Notes under the pieces: model-generated | Databases searched by the model: none | What the model was told of the DNA's origin: nothing | What the model saw: only the letters and a program-made list of their open reading frames with translations | Position numbers and translations under genes: made by a program | DNA from: an uncultured Clostridia bacterium | Lineage (GTDB): Bacteria; Bacillota; Clostridia; Oscillospirales; Acutalibacteraceae | Assembly: GCA_937916195.1 (NCBI GenBank) | Contig: CALFTO010000079.1 | Coordinates: 1 to 6,109, forward strand | DNA: 6,109 nt | Direction of reading: 5' to 3' | Shown here: one piece after another, positions 1 through 6,109 of the stretch | How the letters are laid out: the number at the start of each line of letters is the position of its first letter | Numbering within the stretch: position 1 is the stretch's first letter

Positions 1-19
1 TACCATTAGGTGCTTTTTT
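1..19 (+). terminator. Possible right part of a terminator from a convergent gene off the left edge
   Basis: ACC (2-4), a 4-base loop and GGT (9-11), then GC and six T residues (14-19), have the form of an intrinsic terminator read rightward. The base of the stem would need the bases before position 1, which are not visible. On the minus strand the same element has an A-tract before it, so it could also serve the fucosidase operon if T residues follow beyond the window. No other clear terminator is seen after the fucosidase stop. Confidence 0.3.
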
Positions 20-77
20 GTACTGTCCGCACAATTTGGGGCAGTTCAATTTGAGTCGGCTTTATTTATTACTTTTA

Positions 78-2438
78 TTAAATTTTAATTGTGTAGGTTT
101 TGCCTTTTTCAGTTGGGAATTCGGCAAAGTGGTTATCGCTTTCGCAAATGCCGTCAACTGCGAATTCGGAATTTGCATAATAGAGTTTACACTTGCCACC
201 CATATTTGAGGTTATGCGGGCAGAGGTTAACTTACCGTTATTCCAATCAATATCAACGGTAAAGTTACCGCGAGCAACAAGACCTGTGATTTTTCCCTTT
301 TGCCAAGCAGATGGAAGTGCAGGTAAAAGGTGGATGAATCCGCAATGGCTTTGCATAAGCATTTCGTTTACACCTGAGGTGAAACCGAAATTGCCGTCAA
401 TCTGGAATGGTGGATGCAAGTCCCAGAAATTCGGATAAATTCCGTTTTTGAAAAGTGTGCCGATAATACTCAATACTCTGTCACCGTCGCCTACACGAGC
501 CCAAGTATTGATTTTTTGTCCCATTGACCAGCCCGTGCTTTTATCTGTTCTGTCGTTCATTGAAACGATTGCGGCATCAATTAAATCGGGGTTATTATAC
601 CAATTCATTGCGTTGCAGGGGTAGAGCCCCAAAAGATGCGACATATGACGGTGATGGTGTTCACCAATTTCGCCGAGGTGATTTTCGTGATACCACTCTT
701 TAATCTGACCGTCAGCACCTATTTCATAGGGCTTGAGTTTTGACTGAATATCCTGCCATTTTTCGCACAAATCATTATCAACATTCAATGCTTTTGCACT
801 GTTGATTGCGTTGTCATAAAGTTGCCAAATCAGTGCCTGTTCATAAGTATTGCCCATTGTGCGAGGTCCGTGCTCAGGCGAATAGCAGGGCACAGTTACA
901 AGCCTGCCGTTGTGCTCAACGAGTAATTTTGCAAAATACTCGGCACTCTCTTTTAGCATTGGATAAATGTCTTTTTCGAGGATTTCGGTGTCGAGAGTAT
1001 ATTCATAATACTCATAGACGTTGTGCAAAATCCACGGCACTGCGGCGGGCGACCAACCCCAGTTGAAATCCCAGCCGGGACAAGTCCAACCGAAAGGCGT
1101 ACACTGTGTATGGAATAAAAATCCGTTCTGTTCCCCCTCACCGCTTTTTACATTTGTATAATACTCTGCGGTTAGTCTGCCGGGGACAACCATTGACTTA
1201 ATGTAGCGGATAAGTGGCTTTGCACACTCGGCAAGGTTGCCGTTGTAAATTGGCCAATAGTTCATTTGAAGATTTACATTTGTATGGAAGTCACTACTCC
1301 ATTTGGGGGCGTTACAGCAATTCCAAATACCCTGAAGATTTGATGGAAGAATATCATTTTCGCGGGTTGAGGATATTGCCATATATCTGCCGTACTGATA
1401 CAAAAGCTGTTCTGCACTTCGGCTATCATACTTTTGATATTTATAAAGTAGTTTATCGGCAGGGCCTATAACATTACCGTCAAGGTCAATTGAAACTCTT
1501 GAATAAAGCGAGTTAAAATCGTCTGTATGAGCTTTTTTGAGTTCATCAAAGACTTTTGCTGATGATTTTTCATTGTCAGCTTTTATTCGGTTTAAAAGTT
1601 CTTCTGCGGTTTCACCCGTTCTGTAATTTGGGTAAACATCAAGATAATCGGTATCCGCTGACAAGATTATAACTGCTTCTGTGGCATTGATAACACCAAA
1701 ATCATCACCGATTTGCACGGTTTCTCCGTCAGTAATCACCTTTGCACAAAGTGCGAAATTAAGCCCGTTATCTTCAATTATACCTGTATGAATAAAGGCA
1801 TTGTTTTCGTTTTTAATTGTACTCTTATGTTCACTTTTTAAGGTAAAACCGAAATCCAGTTTTGCACCCTGACGTGCAAAGCGAATTACTGCGCATTTAT
1901 CGGGGTACGAAACGAAATATTCGCGTGTGTCACTCACCCATTCTCTGCTTTTAAGCTTTGCGTCGTAGGTAACTGTGCAGATACCCGTTGACATATCAAG
2001 CGTGCGGGTATAATTTTTATATTTTTTAATGTTGTTATCTGCAAATTGAAGCTCGCCCCAGCACTGAAATGAGCCGTAGCCGTCACTTATGCCTACAAGC
2101 TTTTCGCAAAGCTCGTGGGCATTTTGGTCATTGCCATTCTCGAATTCTTCACGAATTTGGGCATAGTAATCATAGGGCATTTTGCCGTCTTTATCGGGCT
2201 TATTGATGTTACCACCACAATAGTCGGGGCGTTTGGGTGAAGGTCCGCCCGCCCACAAGGTTTTGTGATTGAGCACAAGGCGGTCATTTTTTACCTCTCC
2301 GATTACGGTAAGACCGATACTGCCGTTACCCACGGGAAGTGCTGCTTGCTCCCAAATGTTTTTAAAGCCTCGGTAATAGGGCTTTTTGAGTTTCATTTTT
2401 GATGGTGGTTTTGTGTAAAATAATTCGTGCATTTCCAT
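78..2438 (-). CDS. GH95 alpha-L-fucosidase, cytoplasmic
   Basis: This is an inverting exo-glycosidase that most likely removes alpha-1,2-linked L-fucose from galactose. It has 786 residues, a usual length for a one-module GH95 enzyme: an N-terminal beta-sandwich domain (about 16-275), a helical linker (about 276-330), an (alpha/alpha)6 barrel (about 335-690) and a short C-terminal beta domain (about 700-786). The catalytic set known from Bifidobacterium bifidum AfcA (Asn421, Asn423, Glu566, Asp766) lines up with Asn387 and Asn389 in DFHTNVNLQMNYW, Glu522 in YSPEHG (general acid) and Asp681 in QIDGNFG. Further family motifs are WEQAALPVGNG (29-39), NLQGIWN (367-373) and HRHMSHLLGLYP (596-607). 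There is no signal peptide or membrane segment. The ATG at 2438 follows a weak GAGAG (2451-2447) by 8 bases; a TTG at 2453 and an ATG at 2432 are less likely starts. Some GH95 members are alpha-L-galactosidases, so fucose specificity is inferred. It is the last gene of the cluster, 24 bases after the GNAT stop. Confidence 0.93.
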   Translation of the reverse strand: MEMHELFYTKPPSKMKLKKPYYRGFKNIWEQAALPVGNGSIGLTVIGEVKNDRLVLNHKTLWAGGPSPKRPDYCGGNINKPDKDGKMPYDYYAQIREEFENGNDQNAHELCEKLVGISDGYGSFQCWGELQFADNNIKKYKNYTRTLDMSTGICTVTYDAKLKSREWVSDTREYFVSYPDKCAVIRFARQGAKLDFGFTLKSEHKSTIKNENNAFIHTGIIEDNGLNFALCAKVITDGETVQIGDDFGVINATEAVIILSADTDYLDVYPNYRTGETAEELLNRIKADNEKSSAKVFDELKKAHTDDFNSLYSRVSIDLDGNVIGPADKLLYKYQKYDSRSAEQLLYQYGRYMAISSTRENDILPSNLQGIWNCCNAPKWSSDFHTNVNLQMNYWPIYNGNLAECAKPLIRYIKSMVVPGRLTAEYYTNVKSGEGEQNGFLFHTQCTPFGWTCPGWDFNWGWSPAAVPWILHNVYEYYEYTLDTEILEKDIYPMLKESAEYFAKLLVEHNGRLVTVPCYSPEHGPRTMGNTYEQALIWQLYDNAINSAKALNVDNDLCEKWQDIQSKLKPYEIGADGQIKEWYHENHLGEIGEHHHRHMSHLLGLYPCNAMNWYNNPDLIDAAIVSMNDRTDKSTGWSMGQKINTWARVGDGDRVLSIIGTLFKNGIYPNFWDLHPPFQIDGNFGFTSGVNEMLMQSHCGFIHLLPALPSAWQKGKITGLVARGNFTVDIDWNNGKLTSARITSNMGGKCKLYYANSEFAVDGICESDNHFAEFPTEKGKTYTIKI

Positions 2439-2462
2439 AATAAATTCTCTCAATATATTATT

Positions 2463-2894
2463 TTAAAATTCCAAATACATATCGTAATGTGGAATATTCT
2501 CTTCGAGGTATTCGGGAGTACCAACGAGTTTAAATCCGCATTTTTCGTAAAAGCCGACTGCGTGAGTTTGTGCGCCAACCTTAACAGTTTTTGCACCGTC
2601 CTCTTTAGCTTTACGAAGAAGCTCTTTCACGATTTTTTCGCCGAGGTGCAAGCCTCTTTTTTCTTTTTTAACGGCAATTCTGCCGATTTTAACGGTATTT
2701 TCACCGTAAGGGATATTGCGACCTGTGGCTACTGCCTCACCCTCTGAAAAGATTACAAGGTGGGGCACTTGCAAATCAAAATCGTCAAATTCGTTTTCTT
2801 CCGGTACGCCCTGCTCTTTCACGAAAATTTCGATACGAAGATTACGAAATGATGGGTCAATCACGCCTGCCGGGAACCATTTGTATTCAAGCAT
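2463..2894 (-). CDS. GNAT-family N-acetyltransferase, ElaA/YjcF-like
   Basis: This is a small (143 residue) acetyl-CoA-dependent acyltransferase whose substrate cannot be read from sequence. The N-terminal part has RIEIFVKEQGVPEENEFDDFD (from residue 20), resembling the R..VFv.EQ.vp...E.D..D block of ElaA/YjcF-like GNATs, followed by the H45 strand. The core strand KIGRIAVKKEKRG leads into the acetyl-CoA pyrophosphate loop RGLHLG (80-85), and the C-terminal GFYEKCGF (114-121) and HYDMYLE are typical of the fold. The central Gly of the R-G-x-G-x-G loop is His83 here. I chose the ATG at 2894 because AGAGGTG (2907-2901) ends 6 bases before it. A GTG at 2903 would add three residues but has no ribosome site of its own and would overlap the GH2 gene. 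The start lies one base after the GH2 stop, which suggests translational coupling. It is not related to the LacA acetyltransferase of the E. coli lac operon, which has a left-handed beta-helix fold. Confidence 0.9.
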   Translation of the reverse strand: MLEYKWFPAGVIDPSFRNLRIEIFVKEQGVPEENEFDDFDLQVPHLVIFSEGEAVATGRNIPYGENTVKIGRIAVKKEKRGLHLGEKIVKELLRKAKEDGAKTVKVGAQTHAVGFYEKCGFKLVGTPEYLEENIPHYDMYLEF

Positions 2895-2895
2895 A

Positions 2896-5800
2896 TTATT
2901 CACCTCTAAATGCGAATTTGAAGGTTAATGGTTTATCAGTTTTAACCTTATATTTTGGTAATGCATCAGGTCCGCAGGTGTTTGTACCTGTACCGCGCAT
3001 AAAGCCGTCAATACAAACAAAGGTTGTGTCGGAATGAACTAACTCCTCTTGATGCTTTGCTTTGTTACAAGCACTCTGTGTATAATCGTGTGCAGAGAAG
3101 CTGAACTTCGGCTCACCGTAAACTGTGAATGAATTTCCATTTTCGTTTTTAAGCTTTAAATATTTAACGCCGCCACAGTTGCCGTTATCTTGCGGCATAA
3201 CATATGGCTCGTGCATATTTTCAACTGTTGTGAGCCATCTGCCGATATATGCGTGGTCTTTCATATCGCAAAGGTTTTCCATTTTTTCTTCTGAGCCTCT
3301 GCCGTAGAATTCAACAATATTAAATTCTTTTGGTAACTCAACAGTTACACCGAAACGCTGAATTTCAGGGCAACCAAACAAAAGCTTATTGAGTGTTGCT
3401 TGAACATTAACAAGTCCGTTGCCAAAAACGGTATAAACAACATCAATACGGAAGAATTTCTTGAATCCTCTTTTCACAACATAAGATGCTTCAACAAGTG
3501 CATAAGCAAAATGATTTGCGTGACGGAAATCCACAAGCTTGGTTTCAGCCTCGTGGAGTTTGATTAATCCCCACGCTTTTGGGAAACCATAGCTGTCATT
3601 ATCAAGAGATGCACGGACAAGATTAGGCATAAAGCCTTTTTTATTATCGGCAGGGTTTGAGTTGAGATATTCACAACCGTTACGCACATAGCTTGTCATT
3701 TCGCCTGTTTTCTCGTTGAACACAACCTTACCGCCGTTGAATTGGATATTAAGGTCGTTATTGCTGATTACGATTTCTACCTCGCCTGCACCTGTATCTG
3801 TGGGCAAGAAGTTTGCTTTATCATTAATCACTGCCTGCTCAATAGCCATCTGGTTTTCGCCGTCAAAATACTGAATATTGATATGACAATCTTCATTTTC
3901 GGGATATTCAACATATGGAATTTCATATGTTTTGGTCTGCATTGGCTCGATATCAAGATTAAGAATGCCGTTTGTAACCTCTTCACCGTTTACGAGCTGT
4001 GTCCATTTAACCGCGAGATATTTTGAATTCTTGAAACGGTTTGTATTTGTAAATGAGAACACCTTACCGCTGATATGCTCGCTTCTTACAGGGCGATAAA
4101 CTGCTTTGATAACATATGCCCCCGTATGTGGTGTCTTATCGGGATAGAGCATACCGTCAACACAGAAATTACTGTCGTGCTTTTCTTCACCGTGGTCACC
4201 GCCGTAGGTATATTGGAACTTATATTTATCGTTACCGTCGTGGTAAACCGCGTGGTCTGCCCACTCCCATACGCAACCGCCCATAAGGCTGTCGTATTTA
4301 TAGATGCTTTCCCAATACTCCTCAACCGCACCGGGGCCAACACCCATTGCGTGAACATATTCGCACATAAAGTATGGCTTTTCGTGATATTTTTCTTTGC
4401 CCGATGTTTTACTGCCGTATTTCTGAACATTTTCTTGTGTTGGGTACATTTCAGAAATCACGTCATAAGCAAAACGCTTTGTTGTGATTACGCTTTCATA
4501 GTGAACAGGGATTTTTGTGCCCTCGTTCTTTAAATATTCATAGCATTTATCCTGACAATTGTAGCCCCAAGCCTCGTTACCCAACGACCACATTGTGATT
4601 GAGGGGTGATTACGGTCACGACGGAACATACGTGAAACTCGGTCAACATAACGGAACTCCCAACGCAAATCGTGGCTGATAATACAGTTGTCACATGGCT
4701 TTTTAATATCGCCTGCGCCGTGAGTTTCAATGTCTGCCTCGTCAACAATATAGAAGCCCATAAGGTCAGCAAGAGTTAAAAGTGTGGGGTCGGGCGGATA
4801 ATGTGAAGTTCTGATAGAGTTAACATTAAACTTCTTCATAAGCTCCATTTCAGCCTTGATTTCTTCGCCTGTGAGCACATAACCGTTGTGCATATTTGTA
4901 TCGTGGTGGTTAACGCCCTTAAATTTAATAGGCATACCGTTGAAATAGAACACGTCACCCTTGATTTCAATTGTTTTAAAGCCTGTTACATTCTTGACTG
5001 CGGTGATTACCTCGCCATTCTTTTCAAGAGTGAGAATTAAATCATAAGTATATGGCTCTTCAGCATTCCATTCGGTTACATTAAGGTTAGTAAATGTGAT
5101 TTTATTCTTTGCGCGGGCATCTGTCTGCTCTTTTGCTATAACCTTATCGCCGTCAAGAAGCTCGGCGGTGTAAGAATAGCCCTCTTTATCGCCTTTAATA
5201 TCAACTGTAAGGGTTAAATCGTAGGTGTCGCCCTTTTTCTCGGTTTCAATGAAGAAATCATAGAGATATGTTTTGGGCATTTCATAAAGAAGCACATCAC
5301 GGAAGATACCGTTTTCGCGGAACATATCCTGACACTCAAGATATGTGCCTGTTGACCATTTGCTTACGGCACATACTATTTCGTTTTCGCCCTCAACGAG
5401 ATATGGAGTAATATCAAACTCTGCAGAGTTATGCGCGCCTTCGCTGTATCCCACGAAATGACCGTTAACATACAAATCAAGAGAAGAAATTACGCCGAGA
5501 AATGTGATTATGTAATTCTTGTCGAGATTTTCGATATTAATGAATTTTCTGTAAATACCCATAGGTACGTCCTGAGGCATTTCGGGGTAAAGCTTGGGGT
5601 CAAACTCATAACGGGTATTGAGATAACAAGGCTCGCGATAGCCTGTTCTCTGCCATGTAGACGGAACGGTCACTTTGTCGAACTTAACACGGTCTGTGTA
5701 AAATTCGTTGGGGATAAGCATATCCTTTTCGTAGTATTTGAAATCCCACTCACCGTTGAGGATTTTTACCATTGGGCTGTTGTAACGTTCTGTAAGAACA

Positions 5801-5919
5801 TTCTGCTCACAAAGTAAATCCTTTGAGGGATAGGGAATAAAATATGCTCTTGGTGACAGCTTGCCGATTTCGGCAATGTCAAACTGTCTGAAATTTGCTC
5901 TGCTGATTATGTATTTCAT
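2896..5919 (-). CDS. lacZ: GH2 beta-galactosidase, LacZ/EbgA type, cytoplasmic
   Basis: The product hydrolyses terminal beta-D-galactose from oligosaccharides by a retaining mechanism. It has 1007 residues (E. coli LacZ has about 1024) with the full LacZ layout: an N-terminal jelly-roll sugar-binding domain (about 44-212), an Ig-like domain (about 214-317), a TIM barrel (about 319-610), a second Ig-like domain (about 615-705) and the C-terminal beta-galactosidase small domain (about 722-1004). The acid/base is Glu449 in SLGNE and the nucleophile is Glu520 in MCEYVHAMG. The magnesium-site residues Glu398 and His400 (IETHG) are present, as are NHH (337-339), RTSHYP (370-375) and YGGDHG (572-577). 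I chose the ATG at 5919 because GGAGG sits 8 bases before it; an in-frame GTG at 5961 would add 14 residues but lies in the leader. There is no signal peptide. It is the first gene of the cluster, and its last codons carry the ribosome site of the next gene. At the place of the LacZ aglycone Trp999 it has Cys982 (TNTCGP), as in EbgA, so the true galactoside preferred is uncertain. Confidence 0.95.
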   Translation of the reverse strand: MKYIISRANFRQFDIAEIGKLSPRAYFIPYPSKDLLCEQNVLTERYNSPMVKILNGEWDFKYYEKDMLIPNEFYTDRVKFDKVTVPSTWQRTGYREPCYLNTRYEFDPKLYPEMPQDVPMGIYRKFINIENLDKNYIITFLGVISSLDLYVNGHFVGYSEGAHNSAEFDITPYLVEGENEIVCAVSKWSTGTYLECQDMFRENGIFRDVLLYEMPKTYLYDFFIETEKKGDTYDLTLTVDIKGDKEGYSYTAELLDGDKVIAKEQTDARAKNKITFTNLNVTEWNAEEPYTYDLILTLEKNGEVITAVKNVTGFKTIEIKGDVFYFNGMPIKFKGVNHHDTNMHNGYVLTGEEIKAEMELMKKFNVNSIRTSHYPPDPTLLTLADLMGFYIVDEADIETHGAGDIKKPCDNCIISHDLRWEFRYVDRVSRMFRRDRNHPSITMWSLGNEAWGYNCQDKCYEYLKNEGTKIPVHYESVITTKRFAYDVISEMYPTQENVQKYGSKTSGKEKYHEKPYFMCEYVHAMGVGPGAVEEYWESIYKYDSLMGGCVWEWADHAVYHDGNDKYKFQYTYGGDHGEEKHDSNFCVDGMLYPDKTPHTGAYVIKAVYRPVRSEHISGKVFSFTNTNRFKNSKYLAVKWTQLVNGEEVTNGILNLDIEPMQTKTYEIPYVEYPENEDCHINIQYFDGENQMAIEQAVINDKANFLPTDTGAGEVEIVISNNDLNIQFNGGKVVFNEKTGEMTSYVRNGCEYLNSNPADNKKGFMPNLVRASLDNDSYGFPKAWGLIKLHEAETKLVDFRHANHFAYALVEASYVVKRGFKKFFRIDVVYTVFGNGLVNVQATLNKLLFGCPEIQRFGVTVELPKEFNIVEFYGRGSEEKMENLCDMKDHAYIGRWLTTVENMHEPYVMPQDNGNCGGVKYLKLKNENGNSFTVYGEPKFSFSAHDYTQSACNKAKHQEELVHSDTTFVCIDGFMRGTGTNTCGPDALPKYKVKTDKPLTFKFAFRGE
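2901..2907 (-). promoter_or_regulatory. Ribosome binding site of the GNAT gene, inside the GH2 coding end
   Basis: AGAGGTG lies 6 bases before the ATG at 2894 and within the final codons of the GH2 gene (its residues Arg-Gly-Glu). It decides the ATG over the upstream GTG at 2903, which overlaps this motif. Confidence 0.75.
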
Positions 5920-5927
5920 AAAAAAGA

Positions 5928-5932
5928 CCTCC
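5928..5932 (-). promoter_or_regulatory. Ribosome binding site of the GH2 gene
   Basis: GGAGG is placed 8 bases before the ATG at 5919. It fixes the start of the GH2 gene and is also one arm of the leader hairpin. Confidence 0.85.
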
Positions 5933-5942
5933 GTCTTGTATA

Positions 5943-5959
5943 GATAAAATAATTTTATC
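5943..5959. promoter_or_regulatory. 17-nt palindrome, candidate operator
   Basis: GATAAAAT and ATTTTATC form a perfect 8-bp inverted repeat around one central base. The site lies between the P1 start and the ribosome site, or across the P2 -10 box, which is where a sugar-responsive repressor would be expected to bind. It is almost entirely A+T, so chance is a real alternative, and no regulator gene is in the window to pair it with. Confidence 0.4.
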
Positions 5960-5980
5960 ACAGAACAGAGGTTTTTACAA
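5952..5980 (-). promoter_or_regulatory. Alternative promoter P2 overlapping the palindrome
   Basis: On the minus strand TTGTAA (5980-5975) is followed after 17 bases by TAAAAT (5957-5952), with four of six and five of six matches to the sigma-A consensus. If used, transcription would start near 5945, leaving a leader of about 25 bases without the 5' arm of the hairpin, and the palindrome at 5943-5959 would cover the -10 box as a repressor site would. It is weaker than P1 at the -10 box. The two models make different predictions for the transcript start. Confidence 0.3.
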
Positions 5981-5989
5981 TATTAAAAT

Positions 5990-6018
5990 ATTATATTACA
6001 AATAACGATTTATTTAAA
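5990..6018 (-). promoter_or_regulatory. Candidate sigma-A promoter P1 for the cluster
   Basis: Read on the minus strand, a perfect -10 hexamer TATAAT (5995-5990) lies 17 bases after TTTAAA (6018-6013), which matches four of six bases of the -35 consensus. Transcription would start near 5983, giving a leader of about 64 bases that contains the whole hairpin at 5922-5976. This is the best promoter match in the 190 bases upstream of the GH2 gene, but such AT-rich DNA gives chance matches. Confidence 0.5.
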
Positions 6019-6059
6019 AAGCCACTGTTTCTTCACATACGGTCGGGCACGGAGTGTAC

Positions 6060-6105
6060 AGTGTAGTAACATAGTATACAGGTAGTGTAAGGACATAGTA
6101 TACAG
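6060..6105. repeat. Two tandem copies of a 24-bp repeat
   Basis: The unit AGTGTA-N3-ACATAGTATACAG occurs at 6060-6081 and 6084-6105, with 19 of 22 bases identical and a period of 24. The 13-base core is exact in both copies (6069-6081 and 6093-6105) and contains the palindrome GTATAC. A further AGTGTA is at 6053-6058. The array may go on past the window edge. It lies upstream of the P1 -35 box. Confidence 0.8.
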
Positions 6106-6109
6106 TTTT

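Larger units (their letters stand above)
5920..5976 (-). promoter_or_regulatory. Leader hairpin that pairs with the GH2 ribosome site
   Basis: In a transcript from P1, AACCUCUG-type sequence at 5972-5966 (ACCUCUG) pairs with CGGAGGU at 5933-5927, seven pairs with one G-U. It continues outward as AAAA with UUUU around one bulged C (5926). Inward it continues with UU/AG, a C-A mismatch, a UGU/ACA stem, a 3-base bulge and the palindrome as the apical stem. The GGAGG Shine-Dalgarno (5932-5928) is fully inside the stem, and six U residues follow directly. This could lower translation, or act like an intrinsic terminator, unless opened. Its function is inferred. Confidence 0.45.

Noticed and set aside
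22..45. Hairpin ACTGTCC / GGGCAGT downstream of the fucosidase gene
   Set aside because: A 7-bp stem with a 10-base loop forms on either strand, but no T-tract follows it in either direction, so I do not call it a terminator.
2439..2453. TTG start for the fucosidase adding 5 residues
   Set aside because: It would overlap the only purine-rich ribosome site, and ATG at 2438 is a better start codon at good spacing.
4075..4533. Open frame of 152 codons on the plus strand, the longest of several antisense frames
   Set aside because: It lies wholly inside the GH2 coding region, has no ribosome site worth naming, and its product is a hydrophobic, cysteine-rich shadow with no recognisable family. 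The other plus-strand frames (2427-2747, 5431-5817 and others) fail in the same way.
5920..5961. Upstream GTG start for the GH2 gene adding 14 residues
   Set aside because: The added stretch is the leader with its palindrome and ribosome site; GGAGG is correctly placed only for the ATG at 5919.
6016..6063. CACTGT / ACAGTG inverted repeat followed by GC and TTTTT, read leftward as a terminator of an upstream gene
   Set aside because: The stem is only 6 bp, with a 29-base loop and two unpaired bases before the T residues; the T-tract also falls at the P1 -35 box.
6060..6105. CRISPR array
   Set aside because: There are only two repeat copies, the variable bases between cores number 11, far shorter than a spacer, and no cas gene is present.

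Overview
The window holds one compact leftward (minus-strand) cluster of three intact genes that fill almost all of its 6.1 kb, followed by a short promoter region at the right edge. The strong GGAGG ribosome sites, AT-rich leader, modest GC content, all-TAA stops and protein style (for example AYFIPYPS and NHHDTN in the beta-galactosidase) point to an anaerobic Firmicute of the Clostridia type, probably a gut or rumen glycan degrader. This is inferred from sequence style and not from any marker gene.

In transcription order, right to left, the layout is as follows. (1) At 5920-6109 lies the control region, with two candidate sigma-A promoters, a 17-nt palindrome, a long leader hairpin that buries the ribosome site of the first gene, and two copies of a 24-bp repeat at the window edge. 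(2) At 5919-2896 is a 1007-residue GH2 beta-galactosidase of the LacZ/EbgA type. (3) At 2894-2463 is a 143-residue GNAT acetyltransferase, one base after the GH2 stop. (4) At 2438-78 is a 786-residue GH95 alpha-L-fucosidase, 24 bases further on. (5) At 1-77 is a non-coding tail, including what looks like the right half of a terminator belonging to a convergent gene off the left edge.

Neither glycosidase shows a signal peptide, so both should act in the cytoplasm on imported oligosaccharides. GH95 enzymes typically remove alpha-1,2-linked L-fucose from galactose, and a LacZ-type GH2 enzyme then removes the exposed terminal beta-galactose. The pair therefore fits stepwise trimming of Fuc-alpha-1,2-Gal-beta-R glycans such as 2'-fucosyllactose, H-antigen oligosaccharides or fucosylated xyloglucan fragments. 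The role of the acetyltransferase between them is unknown. No transporter, regulator or fucose-catabolism gene is in view. The right-to-left spacing and the lack of any internal promoter or terminator that I can see suggest a single operon.

I see no clearly new system. The most unusual parts are the leader hairpin and palindrome in front of the GH2 gene and the tandem repeat at the right edge.
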